Source of the DNA: Golubevia sp. BC0850
Lineage: Eukaryota > Basidiomycota > Exobasidiomycetes > Golubeviales > Golubeviaceae
Reading direction: 5' to 3'
DNA: 64,000 nt
NCBI GenBank assembly: GCA_012976225.1
Contig: JAAVVG010000028.1
Coordinates: forward strand, 124,001 to 188,000
Shown here: one piece after another, positions 25,093-35,086 of the stretch
How the letters are laid out: every line of letters starts with the position of its first letter
Position numbering within the stretch: the stretch's first letter is position 1
The notes under the pieces: model-generated
What the model was told of the DNA's origin: nothing
Databases searched by the model: none
Seen by the model: the letters and a program-made list of their open reading frames with translations, nothing else
Made by a program: the position numbers and the translations under genes

Positions 25093-25281
25093 TCCGAGAA
25101 GGAGAATGGTTTGATCAGATGATGGTCAAGAAGTAAAGTTGGCTCCGATAAGCAAGCTTGACAGCCACAATCTCAATATCTCAATTCCCATTGCAGTTCT
25201 ACTTTGATTCTTCATCTAAAATATCCCTTTTGAGGCCAGATTCCTCCCAACAAGATCTTCTACCTCTGCATATCAATCACC

Positions 25282-27362
25282 ATGTCTCAATCTCAATCTC
25301 AAACCCAGTCCCACCAACGAAGTCTTCCAGCTCGAAATGATCATCTTGAATCGTTTAAATCGATTCTATCAGAGAATCAATCACTCAAACAACCAATTGC
25401 TACCACTTCTACACCTAGACTGAGCCCTCAACAAATCCAGAATGACAGGAATAGGAGGAAAGGGGAAGTAGAATGGATAAATGAAGCTTATAGAGTCGTG
25501 AGTAGATTAGCAGGAGCAAGAGCCGCGGATTGAGGACAAGTAATAGACTTGCATCTCAGGGCTAGGGCCTACTAGGAAATTGGATTCAAAAAAGGTTTAG
25601 ATTCCTTTTCAAAGGGAATCGATGGAGGGTAGGATAGGATTCAAGTCTTTGAGCAAGACGAGGGAGAGCTGAGAAGTTGCGAAGCTTCTTTCTTACGAAT
25701 TCTCTTCTGAACGATCGGCTGATAATGCCTTCGAACAGCTTTCAGCTGAAAGAATGACCAACGTCGTTGAGAGAGGGAGTGAAGGCTTGGTCAATGCTTC
25801 TTTCCAAAGGTTGTGGAGCCTGTTTCGAAGGAAACCTCTTTGTGTCCTGCTCTGACTATTTCAAGGCTCATCCTGACCAGTAAATCGGGTTTGATGGATT
25901 TGGCTAACTTCTTTCTCTTAGAAGAGATCTTCAAAGTGGGGGGCTTTCGAAACAGACAGAGCTGAAGAGCTGGAGGGAAGCTCAAGGGAGATTCAATGGG
26001 AGGCACCAAGCAATTTCAAACATCCAACTAGGAAACCCTTCAGAAATTCTGCTATTATAATTAGACGAAAGCCAGAAGAGAGATTTCTAGTCTCCAACGC
26101 CCTTATGCTCATCCCCCCTTCCCCCTCCCTCCCTCTCTCCTCTCAGCATCAACACATTCTATCTCTCCTTCAATTCCTAACCTCTATTCGAAAACCATAT
26201 CTCAATATCACTTCTCGTCCCAACAATAACACAAATTCCATTTCGACGGATGAAAAAGGGAAAGGAAATGAATTAGACCTGAATCTTTCAACCAAATTCA
26301 ATCAAGTGAAACACTTGAATGACAAACAACGAGATGAAATCGATTTTCAAGGTAGAATGATAGTTAAGAGGTGTTTGGATAGAGTTGAAGAATTGGAGAA
26401 AGCTGAGGAAGGTTAGTAGAGGGTTTCTTTTTGCCTTCGCTCGAAGGAAGTGAGGCAAGAACGTGGCTGATCCCTTTCCTTTCTATTATTCTCTTCATGG
26501 CAGTACGACTTCGAACCTCAACCACTTCTTCATTGTCTCCAATTTCCTATCTTCTTTCTTCATTCTCTTCAACTCCTCAATCTCATCATTTATATTCTTC
26601 TCAATTAGCATCTCATAGAAAAGCTATCACTAGATTTCTTTCTCAAATGTTAGCAACTTGTACTTCTAAGATTCGAGATCTACAAGAAAGAAGGTTATTG
26701 GTTGAAAGAGAGAGACGAAGGAATTTAGGTAGAGAAGTCAACACTTCCAAAGACAAAGACAATTCTGTAGAGAGTGAAAAATCATCAAGTTTGTCAGGGA
26801 AAGTTTTAAAAGGTAGTATTAATGGTTTAAATTCATCAACAACTTCCACTTCCACTTCCTTCGATCCTTCACTTTCACTCGAAATCAGTAAACCAAAAGA
26901 ATCCTCCCAATTATCCGCTTTACAAATCCAACAATTCGAATCTGAATCTTCTGAATTGGTGAAATCTCTTGCTAAGGAGTTAGAATCTATTAACGCTGCT
27001 GAAAAGAAATTGTCTGAGATTTCAGAAATGCAAACTCAACTGATTGGACAATTGAATCAACAGAATGAAATCACTGCAAGGTTATATGATGAAGCTATTG
27101 AGAATACTAGTGAGGTTTATAAAGGAAATGAACAATTGAAAGAAGCTAAGAAATGGAATAGAGAAGCTAATAGAATGTTATCCGTGTTTTTGGTGGGCAG
27201 TGGATTGGGGTTACTTTTTTTACATTGTGAGTGAAAACTCTTCTTCTCTAGTCTTCATAGAGAAGGAAGGGGGATTCTTCTCATTTCTTGAGCAAAGGAA
27301 AGTTCTGACGCTCTTTTTTTTTCGACACCTTCTAATTTTCGTTTCTTGCAGGGATGGATTGA
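25282..27362 (+). CDS. UFE1: ER Qa-SNARE, syntaxin-18/Ufe1
   Basis: t-SNARE of the ER membrane needed for fusion of Golgi-to-ER vesicles and ER membranes. Exons 25282-25497, 26147-26411, 26504-27226 and 27352-27362 give 404 aa. The family N-terminus is recognisable: HLESFKSILSEN and EWINEAYRV in exon 1, continuing directly into ILSLLQFLTSIRKPYLNI in exon 2, then LNDKQRDEIDFQGRMIVKRC. The SNARE helix (about residues 330-385) contains IGQLNQQNEITARLYDEA with the zero-layer Gln. One hydrophobic anchor follows (MLSVFLVGSGLGLLFLHW), then a two-residue lumenal tail, as expected for a tail-anchored protein. A Ser/Thr-rich insert lies between residues about 235 and 295. The first intron is 649 nt, far longer than others in the window. 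The chosen acceptor follows a 30-nt C/T tract and restores phase and homology. Confidence 0.93.
25498..26146 (+). other. Unusually long first intron of UFE1
   Basis: 649 nt, against roughly 60-100 nt for most introns here. It contains an imperfect hairpin at 25600-25620 (GATTCC...GGAATC) and a perfect 14-nt palindrome, CTTTCAGCTGAAAG, at 25739-25752. A 72-codon ORF on the minus strand (25791-26009) resembles nothing I know. Flanking exon text is contiguous in the syntaxin-18 family, so no coding exon seems missing. It may contain a structured RNA or a small decayed insertion. Confidence 0.55.
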
Positions 27363-27532
27363 AAAATGCAGACCTTTCTTGCGCTTTCGAAGTTGGGATT
27401 TTCCATCTATGCCGATTCACTCTGTCGAAACACCAAACCTCAACCTTCTACTCTCATTCCTCTTTTTTGTAATAACAGGTCTACCATTTCTATCAATTTG
27501 CAAACTGCGCTTTCCCGCTTTCCCGCTTCACC

Positions 27533-28975
27533 TCACTCAAACTCGACTTTCAGAACTATCCTTCCAACTCCCTTTCCCACCCGTCGCACTTCTTCGGACC
27601 TTCCATTATCGGTTTCTAAAAGACTCTGGAAGGATTGGACACCACCTCCGACTCCAAAATAGAGGATCTTAGCCGCGACTAAACAAAGAGTTTGAGTCGA
27701 GGTAGATAAATTCGTTTCAGCTAATCGCTTGCTGAGGTCTTCGTCTTTGCCTTTCGATGTGTCATGATTTAAATCTGAAGAGCATAGTTTCAAGACTTGG
27801 ATTAGAGAAGGTAAAGTTTTGAGGGAATAGATAGTCTCTGAAGTTAAAATTAATTCATATTTCTCATCTCTTTCAAGCATCGACAGAGGGTTGATTCCCT
27901 CCCAACTTCCATAGAAAAACTTTAACTCGATTTCGTATTCCACCAAAGATTTTTCAAAGGCTTCCAATAAATCTTCTGTTAATTCTAGATCTCCGTGTTC
28001 TTCTCCTTCAGCTCCTTCAGTTCCTGTGGTGATTGGTTTTGAATCTTCTTTCTTCTTCGGCTTGACATTTGAGGCTGCCTCTAAGCTGATTTGATGAGAT
28101 CTAAAAGATTGAGATGATTCAGAAAAATACCAGGCTAAAATTAAATTTGGTAAAGTGACTAGGCGTAAGACTTGGGAGTTGAAATCACAGAGATGCAGCC
28201 TGGTTTTGGTAGAACTTGAACTGGCTTGGTCTGTTTCCGAGGTGCTTGTTCTTCTTTCGGAATTAAAAAGCTTTTGAAGTAGATAAACTGAGGGTAAAGC
28301 TGTTCCACAGCCGATCTCGATGCTTGACTTGCCTTGCACAAACTTTGGATCCTGCTCCCAAAGTTCCTCCAAAGTAGCCACTAGATCCAATGAGCACTCC
28401 CAAGTCTTGAAACCTCCCTCGTAGACTCCAGGTATCAGATCGTTAGCATTTGAGGCCAAGGAATTGCCCCCTTCTCCCTCCTTTGGCTTCTCTTTTTGTT
28501 TTCTTTCATCCCCTTTTGAAGGCGTCTGTTTCTCTGTATCCGGACCCGAGCCTAATGGATTGACAATCCCTTGATCTGGGCTTTCACCTAAAGAATCATG
28601 GTCATCGACTTCTAAAAGTTCCTGGAATCTAGCGTCAAAGAGATCTCTTCTGTAGATCGTGGTCTTTCTGTCCGAATCCTTTTCCGACCCAAGTGGTGGC
28701 GTCAAGGGCGTGTAAGATATCCTGGGCGGGAGACTTTCTAGCTATTAAATAAATAGAGCAAAGGTGAGGATGGGTGGGGATGGTTCGAACCTCGAGTAGT
28801 AAAGAAGAAGAAAACTCACCAGATCTTGCAACTTCAATTCTCCAAAATGGATCTCTTTCTCTTCTTTCGTACCTGCTTGTTCTTCGGTTTTTACTGCTAT
28901 TTTGTTCTCATTTGTATCTGCATCTTTCCCCAAATCCAACTCATCTTCGCCTGTGAAGTTGAAGGAGAAACTCAT
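27533..28975 (-). CDS. HPM1: Protein-histidine N-methyltransferase, HPM1/METTL18 type
   Basis: SAM-dependent methyltransferase. In yeast and humans the family methylates a histidine of ribosomal protein uL3. Two exons, 28975-28820 and 28741-27533, encode 454 aa. The start (MSFSFNFTGEDE) is the first Met after an in-frame upstream region and matches the family's short acidic N-terminus. Motifs: PPRISYTPL and YRRDLFDARFQELL (~55-90), the family hallmark PGVYEGGFKTWECSLDL (~145), the SAM-binding loop IEIGCGTALPSVYLL (~180) and DFNSQVLRLVTLPN (~225). An acidic/Lys-rich insertion before the hallmark (EKQTPSKGDERKQKEK) and another after the fourth strand make it longer than the yeast protein (377 aa). 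It is tail-to-tail with UFE1, with about 170 nt between them. Confidence 0.9.
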
Positions 28976-29608
28976 ATCCGCGGATTGGTTTTCGAGATTG
29001 GAAGAAAAAAACTTCTTCTCCAATCGCAACACCGGTATTTCTCCATTCAGCTGGAAACCGTTACCTTGAAACTATTCTGGTCCGCGCAAGATCCCAACTT
29101 CCTCCAACACTTCCATCTCAACTTCTTCTGACTCGAAGCACGACTGAAGAGTGTGAAGACCACCTGCCGCCTGGAAAATTGGAAATGCCATACGACTCCT
29201 CCTTTCATCCGTCTCGTTAAGGACTCCTCAAGGACTCCTCGATTCAAATCATCTCCAAGCTACTTAGCTGGAACCCAGGAAATGTAACCCTATCAGAAGA
29301 GAGAAGAAGTCGCATGAGTTACCTCCGTATGTACGCTAACGAGCAGAAGAAAATGGCGGCGTCCCCGCTTGAAAATCTCGCTTCCAGCCCAAACTTTGAT
29401 TCATTTCAGACAGAGCGGGGAGGTCGGTCAAACGGTCAAACCAACAGAGAAGAATCGAATCTCCTTTTTGATCAAACTTTTCACATCAGAAAGGAAGAAA
29501 CCGGTGGAAAGTGGTATTTTATAAAGCTGCGAAGTGATCAAACGGCTTCCCCATCTTCTTTCTCTCTCTCTCTATCATCTCTCTTCCCTTCGGAAACCTC
29601 GCATTCCA
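28976..29608. other. Divergent intergenic region with promoter signals
   Basis: About 630 nt between HPM1 (leftward) and the seven-TM gene (rightward). ORFs within it, such as 29314-29664, overlap the seven-TM start in another frame and show no homology, so I treat them as chance. A TATA-like element lies at 29515-29526. Confidence 0.45.
29515..29526 (+). promoter_or_regulatory. TATA-like element upstream of the seven-TM gene
   Basis: TATTTTATAAAG lies about 85-95 nt upstream of the ATG at 29609. It is followed by a CT-rich stretch (TTTCTCTCTCTCTCTATC), a common fungal core-promoter layout. Recognised by sequence only. Confidence 0.4.
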
Positions 29609-32023
29609 ATGTTCGTGGCATCACAATATGGGTTAGAGCACTTCGTGCTTCCAGACTTTGGTAGTCAACCGACGCAAGGTGAGTGAAGCTCAGCCGCTGA
29701 GACCGAGTTTTCACTTCCATCGATTCTGAACTTGCCCGCCTTTTCGCTCAACTCCTTCAGGCCTTCAGATATTCTTGGAATCTTTCTTTCGTTTGAACCT
29801 GCCAGATCGATACTATATCCAACTCTATGTCGTGAGCGGACTGATAGCTATCATCGAACTGTTCGGGTTGCTGATCATCATCAAACAGCTCTGGGCGCGA
29901 ACTTTATGGTTGTTCAGAATCCAAGAGACTTCTTCTTCCGTGAATCTGATAGTTCCCAACAGTACTGCGTGAGTTGCCAAAGCCAGAGAGGAAGGAGATC
30001 TGTCGCTCAATATAACGATTTTCCTCTCTTCACTTTAGTTCCTTCATCATCTTCGAGGGCCTGTTCGGCTTCGTCTATCTTGGATATGCCTTCTACACAC
30101 GCGCAGTGGATCTAGGACAGACGAGTCCTGACGGGAGGTGAGAAGACTCGTGCGAATGAAGGAAATACGGCGAGGCCATCATCTTAACTATCTATCCTTC
30201 TCTCTCTCTCCAGAGCCTTCTTCACCCTCTACGTCTGGGTTGCACTCTTCGTTGGAGCGCATATCGCATCAGTCGGTACACTGTACACAAGTCCAGGTCT
30301 CCTCTCTCGATCTTGCCGATCGTCACAACGCAACCTCTTCAACATCAGAACCCTCATTCCATCACCTTTAGTTTGCAATCTCTGGTTTTTAGGATACCCA
30401 GCTTCAATCGCTTGCATCATGCTCGTTCTTGGAGCTCTCGCTGGAAAGGACTATCGAGAAGCAGCTCAAAACTGGCATGCTCTCGACTCTCAGCTCAGCG
30501 CTCAAGCTCCCAATTCACCTCTCACTCCAGAACAAATCACAGCGGCGATGAAGATCTGGCAAACTTACGCTTCCTCCTACTGGTGGATCACGATCGGTTT
30601 CCTCACTTTCTCGGTCGCCGCTGGAACTCTATTGGCTTTCTATTCCGGAGCAAGTATTTTCTTGATCTCGACTCTGCGTGAACAGATTGAGAAAAGCGGA
30701 GGATTATTCGCTGGAGGTTTCAGAACTTTGACTAATTCAGAAGCTCCTGCTGAGACTCCGAATTGGAGTGATGGTCAAGTGGAGAATCAAGCTGGGAATC
30801 GGGAGGCAGGTGAGTTAAATCTTCTCTAGTGATTAGGGTCTAAGGATGAGGTCTTTTTCTTCAGAGGTTTACTAACATTCATCCATTCACTTACACAATT
30901 TTGTTCTTAGCTGAAGAAGAGACTCGAGCGGCTCAGTCTCAATTCTTCCCCCCGATAAGAGGTGCCAAACCTCGACATACTGAAGCCAAAACTCAGCAGC
31001 AGAGAGTTCAGGTTCTCAGGTCTGCTCTTCAAACGATCACTACCATGGCGATCTGCATCAACTGTTGGTATCGCATCCCTATGGTGTGAATTCGGCTCGT
31101 CTTCCCTCGTCAAAATCTCCCACCTTTGTGGCTCTGACAACTTTCTTTTCCCCTCTACTCGTACAGTGGGAATCATTGGTTATTGTGCCAACACTGCTTT
31201 CATCGCTTGGACTACCTATGAAGCAGCGTCTACCTCGCCTCAAGCCATTGCCCACAATTGGTAGTAAGTAGTCTCTATTCTCCGTATTCTTGATCTCGGC
31301 GTCTTTTTAACGCTGACAGTTCCATGCTTCTCACTGTTCTCCTGTAGCATCTTCAACGTCGTAGCGATGTGGCTCGCTGGAGTGTTTGGCACAGCAACTT
31401 TCTTCGCCATTCTCACCAACACCTACTCGGAGTTCCTCAGCTCAAGACCAACTCTCTCCTTGTCGACAGTGAGTGCTCGTCGATCCAGTAGATCCAAGGG
31501 CTCTAGAGCTTCTGGCGACGCTTTTCAACTGGGACGAAAGAGAGCCTCTGTCGTAACGAACCCAAGATCACCAGTCCTGGAAGTAGCAGGCGAAGGCTAT
31601 CAGCAAAACAACTCAAGTCTTGGAGAATTCATCGAGAAGAAAGGAAGCAATACTAGTGGAGATGGAGACGAAGAGGCCAGACTGTCGGATGACAAGACGG
31701 CGACAGATCATCATCACTCTTCACCTCAAAAGCTGGGGATGTTGCGTTCTGCTGAGCCGGTTCTCGAGGATCAAGAAGGAGAAGAAGAACATCAGCTTCC
31801 TGGGCCGACCAGGGGACGGATGGAACATCTAGACGAAGCTGCTCAAGCTGAATCTATGATCGATGCCTTCGTCCCTAGTACTCAAATTCGACCTGCCTCT
31901 GCAGCCTCCTCCCTCGAAGCATCAAACATTCGATGGGATCAATCAAAATGGACCAAACCCCAAGTTTGGTTACCATCTTCAGGCAGGAGGTCTAATTCTC
32001 GAGACGCTTTAGACACTGCTTAG
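29609..32023 (+). CDS. Orphan seven-transmembrane protein with long Ser-rich cytosolic tail
   Basis: I do not recognise this family. Seven exons, 29609-29678, 29761-29968, 30039-30137, 30214-30809, 30911-31063, 31167-31263 and 31348-32023, are phase-consistent and give 632 aa. Seven hydrophobic spans are visible: around residues 42-62 (IQLYVVSGLIAIIELFGLLIII), 93-112 (FIIFEGLFGFVYLGYAF), 127-150 (FFTLYVWVALFVGAHIA), 175-198 (LGYPASIACIMLVLGAL), 248-272 (WWITIGFLTFSVAAGTLLAF), 365-390 and 408-430. A loop with an acidic, Pro-rich stretch lies between spans five and six. The last 200 residues are hydrophilic, Ser/Glu-rich, with RRSSRSKGS. The topology is GPCR-like but no receptor family motif is visible. 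The fifth-exon donor (GTTGGT) is non-standard and was chosen to keep phase. Confidence 0.75.
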
Positions 32024-32272
32024 AGTTTAATCTGCTCAATTTCATTTGCTCGTATTAAATACATACCCTTTGCTTTATCTGCCTTACTTCTCTATTCCTT
32101 GCATGTATTTACGCAAACTTCATACCATCAAATATATCCTGCTCCTATTTTCGTATGGAGCGCATGGAGCGCACAGCGTACTGCCCAGCTGCCCACTCTT
32201 CAAACTTGAGATTGCCGTTCATCCGGTTGACTTGCATTCTTCTTCCAACCAACCACATCTACCTCGATCAGC

Positions 32273-34725
32273 ATGGGATCTGCTTTAAAATCTGATCCAA
32301 CTAAAGCTGAACACTCTCTTACGGTCACTGACAATCGTACTGGAAAGACTTATACCATTCCAATCACTCAAAACACAGTAAGAGCAACCGACTTCAACAA
32401 AATCAAAGCTTCCCGTCATGCTGTCTTTGGAAAGACCGATAGAGAAGAGTACGAGACAGAGAATGGATTAAGAGTTCACGATCCAGCTTTCTCAAACACT
32501 ACTGTCATCGAGTCCAAGATCACCTACATCAATGGAACTGAAGGTGAGTATCTTGCTGGTATGGTGTTGCTCTGCCCATTCCATCATCGCTAATCGACCT
32601 CATCTCCTTATCTTGCCCTGTGTACCATCATTCAACTATTCTGCTCTTCTGGCGAATATCCGCTCTCATCGTTCTTGCTCTCTCTCCAGGTATCCTTCGC
32701 TACAGAGGCTACCCCATCGAACAGCTAGCTGAGAAGAGCAACTTCCTTGAATCAGCTTACCTTCTCATCTACGGAGAGCTGCCAACTCCTACTCAATATG
32801 AGAATTGGAGTGATGGAGTAGTGAGTACAGGACGGGCACGATAGCGGGGAGGAAGGGAGGTGATAGGGCCATTTCGGGACCGATAAGGAGAGGACAGACT
32901 GAGACAAAGAGAAGGACTCGCTCCTGATGGTCAGACAAGACTACTCTTCTCAGAAGAGGATTTTGATCTCATTCAAAGGAGTGTTAGGAGATTCTTAAAG
33001 CTCACGGGGAGCGCTGAGCTGATTCTCCTCTTCTCCTATCTCCTCTTGCAGCTTCATCATTCGATGGTCCACCGCGACGTTGAATCTCTAGTATCACAAT
33101 TCAGATACGACAGTCACCCTATGAGTGTTTTGATCTCTGGATTTGCTGCCTTAGGAGCATTTGCTCCAGAGGCGAATCCTTCCCTTCAAGGACAAACGAT
33201 TTATACTAAAGGAGCCAAAGATGATTTAGCTTCTTTGCAACTTTTAGACAAACAAATCCAGAGAATTATTGGAAAGGCTCGTGAGTGTTTTCTCTTTCGA
33301 CTATCTCCATTTGAGTGGCACTAACGATCGTTCTTTCATTCAGCAACATTGGCTGCTCTGGCTTACCGAGTCAGACAAGGAAGAAGCTTTCAAATTCCTC
33401 CTCCTGGTCTGAGTTATGCTGGAACTTTCTTATATCTGCTCGATCATAACAATGAGAAGAACTACAGGCCTAATCCTGTACTTGAAAAGGCGCTCGATAC
33501 TTTCTTCCTGCTTCACGCCGATCATGAGACTAATCTTTCGTCTGCGACCTGTATGCAAGTGAGTCCTCCCCTTCATCTGTTAAACTTAATTTCGAGTTGT
33601 AAAACTTCACTCACCATTTTTCCTTCATCTGTTCGACTTGATTCCGAATTGTAAATCTTCTCTGACCACTCTTCTCTCGCCCATTCCTTACTTCAAGGTC
33701 GGATCTGGTTTGGTCGATCCCTACTCAGCTGTTAGTGCTGCTTGTGCTTCTCTCTATGGTCCTCTTCACGGTGGTGCCAACGAGGCAGTCATTAGAATGT
33801 TGACCAAGCTCAGTGCTCAAGGAGGAGTCAAGGCTGTCCCTGAGTTCTTGGAAAAGGTCAAAAGAAAGGAAGAGGTTCTTTCAGGATTCGGACATCGTAT
33901 CTATACTGTCTCTGATCCTAGATCTTTCATCGTAAGGTACGTTGTATCATATCGAATACTGGGGTAGATTTTGCTACTGTTCTGACTCTATTCGATGTCT
34001 CAGGAAAACCGCCGACGAAGTCTTCAAAGTTACTGGAAAGTCTGAGCATCTCGAAATCGCTATCGCTCTTCATGACCTCGCTATGAAGGACGATTGTGAG
34101 TAACATCCCCCCTCTCTTGCTCCTTTCTCGCCTTAGCTACGTCCCCTGCCATCTGATCACCTTCCCCCTCCCTCCTTTTTACCCCTTCCTTCTCTCTCTC
34201 TCTCCAGACTTTATCAGTCGTCATTTGGCCCCTAATGTCGACTTCTGGTAAGTAGATCGCGAAGTAAGGATTTAACGCTTCTGGCCTGAGCACTGAGTTC
34301 ACCTCACTTTCTCTCAACAGGTCCGGTCTTTGTTATCAACAAATGGGATTCCCAACGGATATGATGGTGGTCCTTTTCGCAATTCCAAGGACTGTGGGAT
34401 GGTTAGCTCATCTACGTCAACTCTGGCATCAGGAGAAGGGAGTCAAGATTTGGCGTCCACGACAGATCTACGTTGGAGCTGCTGAAAGAGATTACATTCC
34501 TTTCTCTCAGCGTCCAGAACCAGCTGCAGGTGCACGTGAGTATTTTTACTTAGACTCAACTTCGATACCTTGAGTGTCGACTGACCTCTCGTGTCTTCGC
34601 TCTTCCTTCCTCTAGCCCTACGTTCTCAACCTGTCACTCTCAATCACGGAGGAGACACAAGGAGATCAAAATTGGCCACCTATGTCGATGAAATTGGAAA
34701 GAAGCATGTTGGATCTAGACTTTGA
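32273..34725 (+). CDS. Citrate synthase, GltA-like, with C-terminal peroxisomal targeting signal
   Basis: Condenses acetyl-CoA and oxaloacetate to citrate. Nine exons: 32273-32543, 32690-32820, 33052-33280, 33344-33558, 33698-33936, 34004-34095, 34208-34247, 34321-34535, 34616-34725, giving 513 aa. The text follows the bacterial GltA/plant peroxisomal lineage ([36 protein letters not shown]) rather than the usual mitochondrial eukaryotic form. Catalytic residues are present: His in PLHGGANEA (~306), His in GFGHRIY (~348) and Asp in PNVDFWSG (~404). The N-terminus ([15 protein letters not shown]) is not a mitochondrial presequence. The protein ends in Ser-Arg-Leu, a known PTS1 variant. Peroxisomal or glyoxylate-cycle location is therefore inferred. 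The second intron is 231 nt, longer than most. The gene follows the seven-TM gene on the same strand after 249 nt and converges on the phosphatase gene. Confidence 0.93.
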
Positions 34726-35086
34726 GACTGTTTGAGCAATGGGAAAAAGGAAAAGAACTAGTGGGCCGATGAAAGGTTTGACTCTTATAGAAGACTCGTT
34801 CACGATGTAAATGAAATGGTTTTGAAGCAGAAATGGCATTTTTCAGAAACCTCTGTCAGCAAGGTTTGACTTTGACTTTGACTTTGCGAATCAGAGTTTT
34901 CCTGTATCGCACAAGAGATGACCGCTCCAGACGAAGACAAGACCATTGATTGCGAGTACGAAGAACAATTTATATGCAAAGGAGACGACAAGAGATGCAT
35001 GAGTGTTATTAAACAAGAAAGAGGATTTGAAAGGTTAGAGGATTTAGTAAGAACTTTGGAAAGGGAGGGTGAAAAGAGGCGTGCTT
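34726..35086. other. Convergent 3' intergenic region
   Basis: About 360 nt between the citrate synthase and phosphatase-fold gene ends. It contains a short TTTGAC direct repeat (three to four copies around 34864-34886). No gene is supported. Confidence 0.4.

Noticed and set aside
25791-26009. 72-codon minus-strand ORF inside the UFE1 intron
   Set aside because: No recognisable domain, no clear promoter or splice context, and length expected by chance.
28782-28791. GGTTCGAACC, a perfect tRNA T-loop-like word
   Set aside because: It lies in the HPM1 intron and no acceptor stem, D arm or anticodon arm can be built around it on either strand.
29314-29664. 116-codon plus-strand ORF upstream of the seven-TM gene
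   Set aside because: It overlaps the seven-TM first exon in a different frame and covers the TATA-like and CT-rich promoter region. No homology visible.
30907-31176. Minus-strand ORF antisense to the seven-TM gene
   Set aside because: Antisense shadow of real exons. The plus-strand model is phase-consistent and membrane-like.
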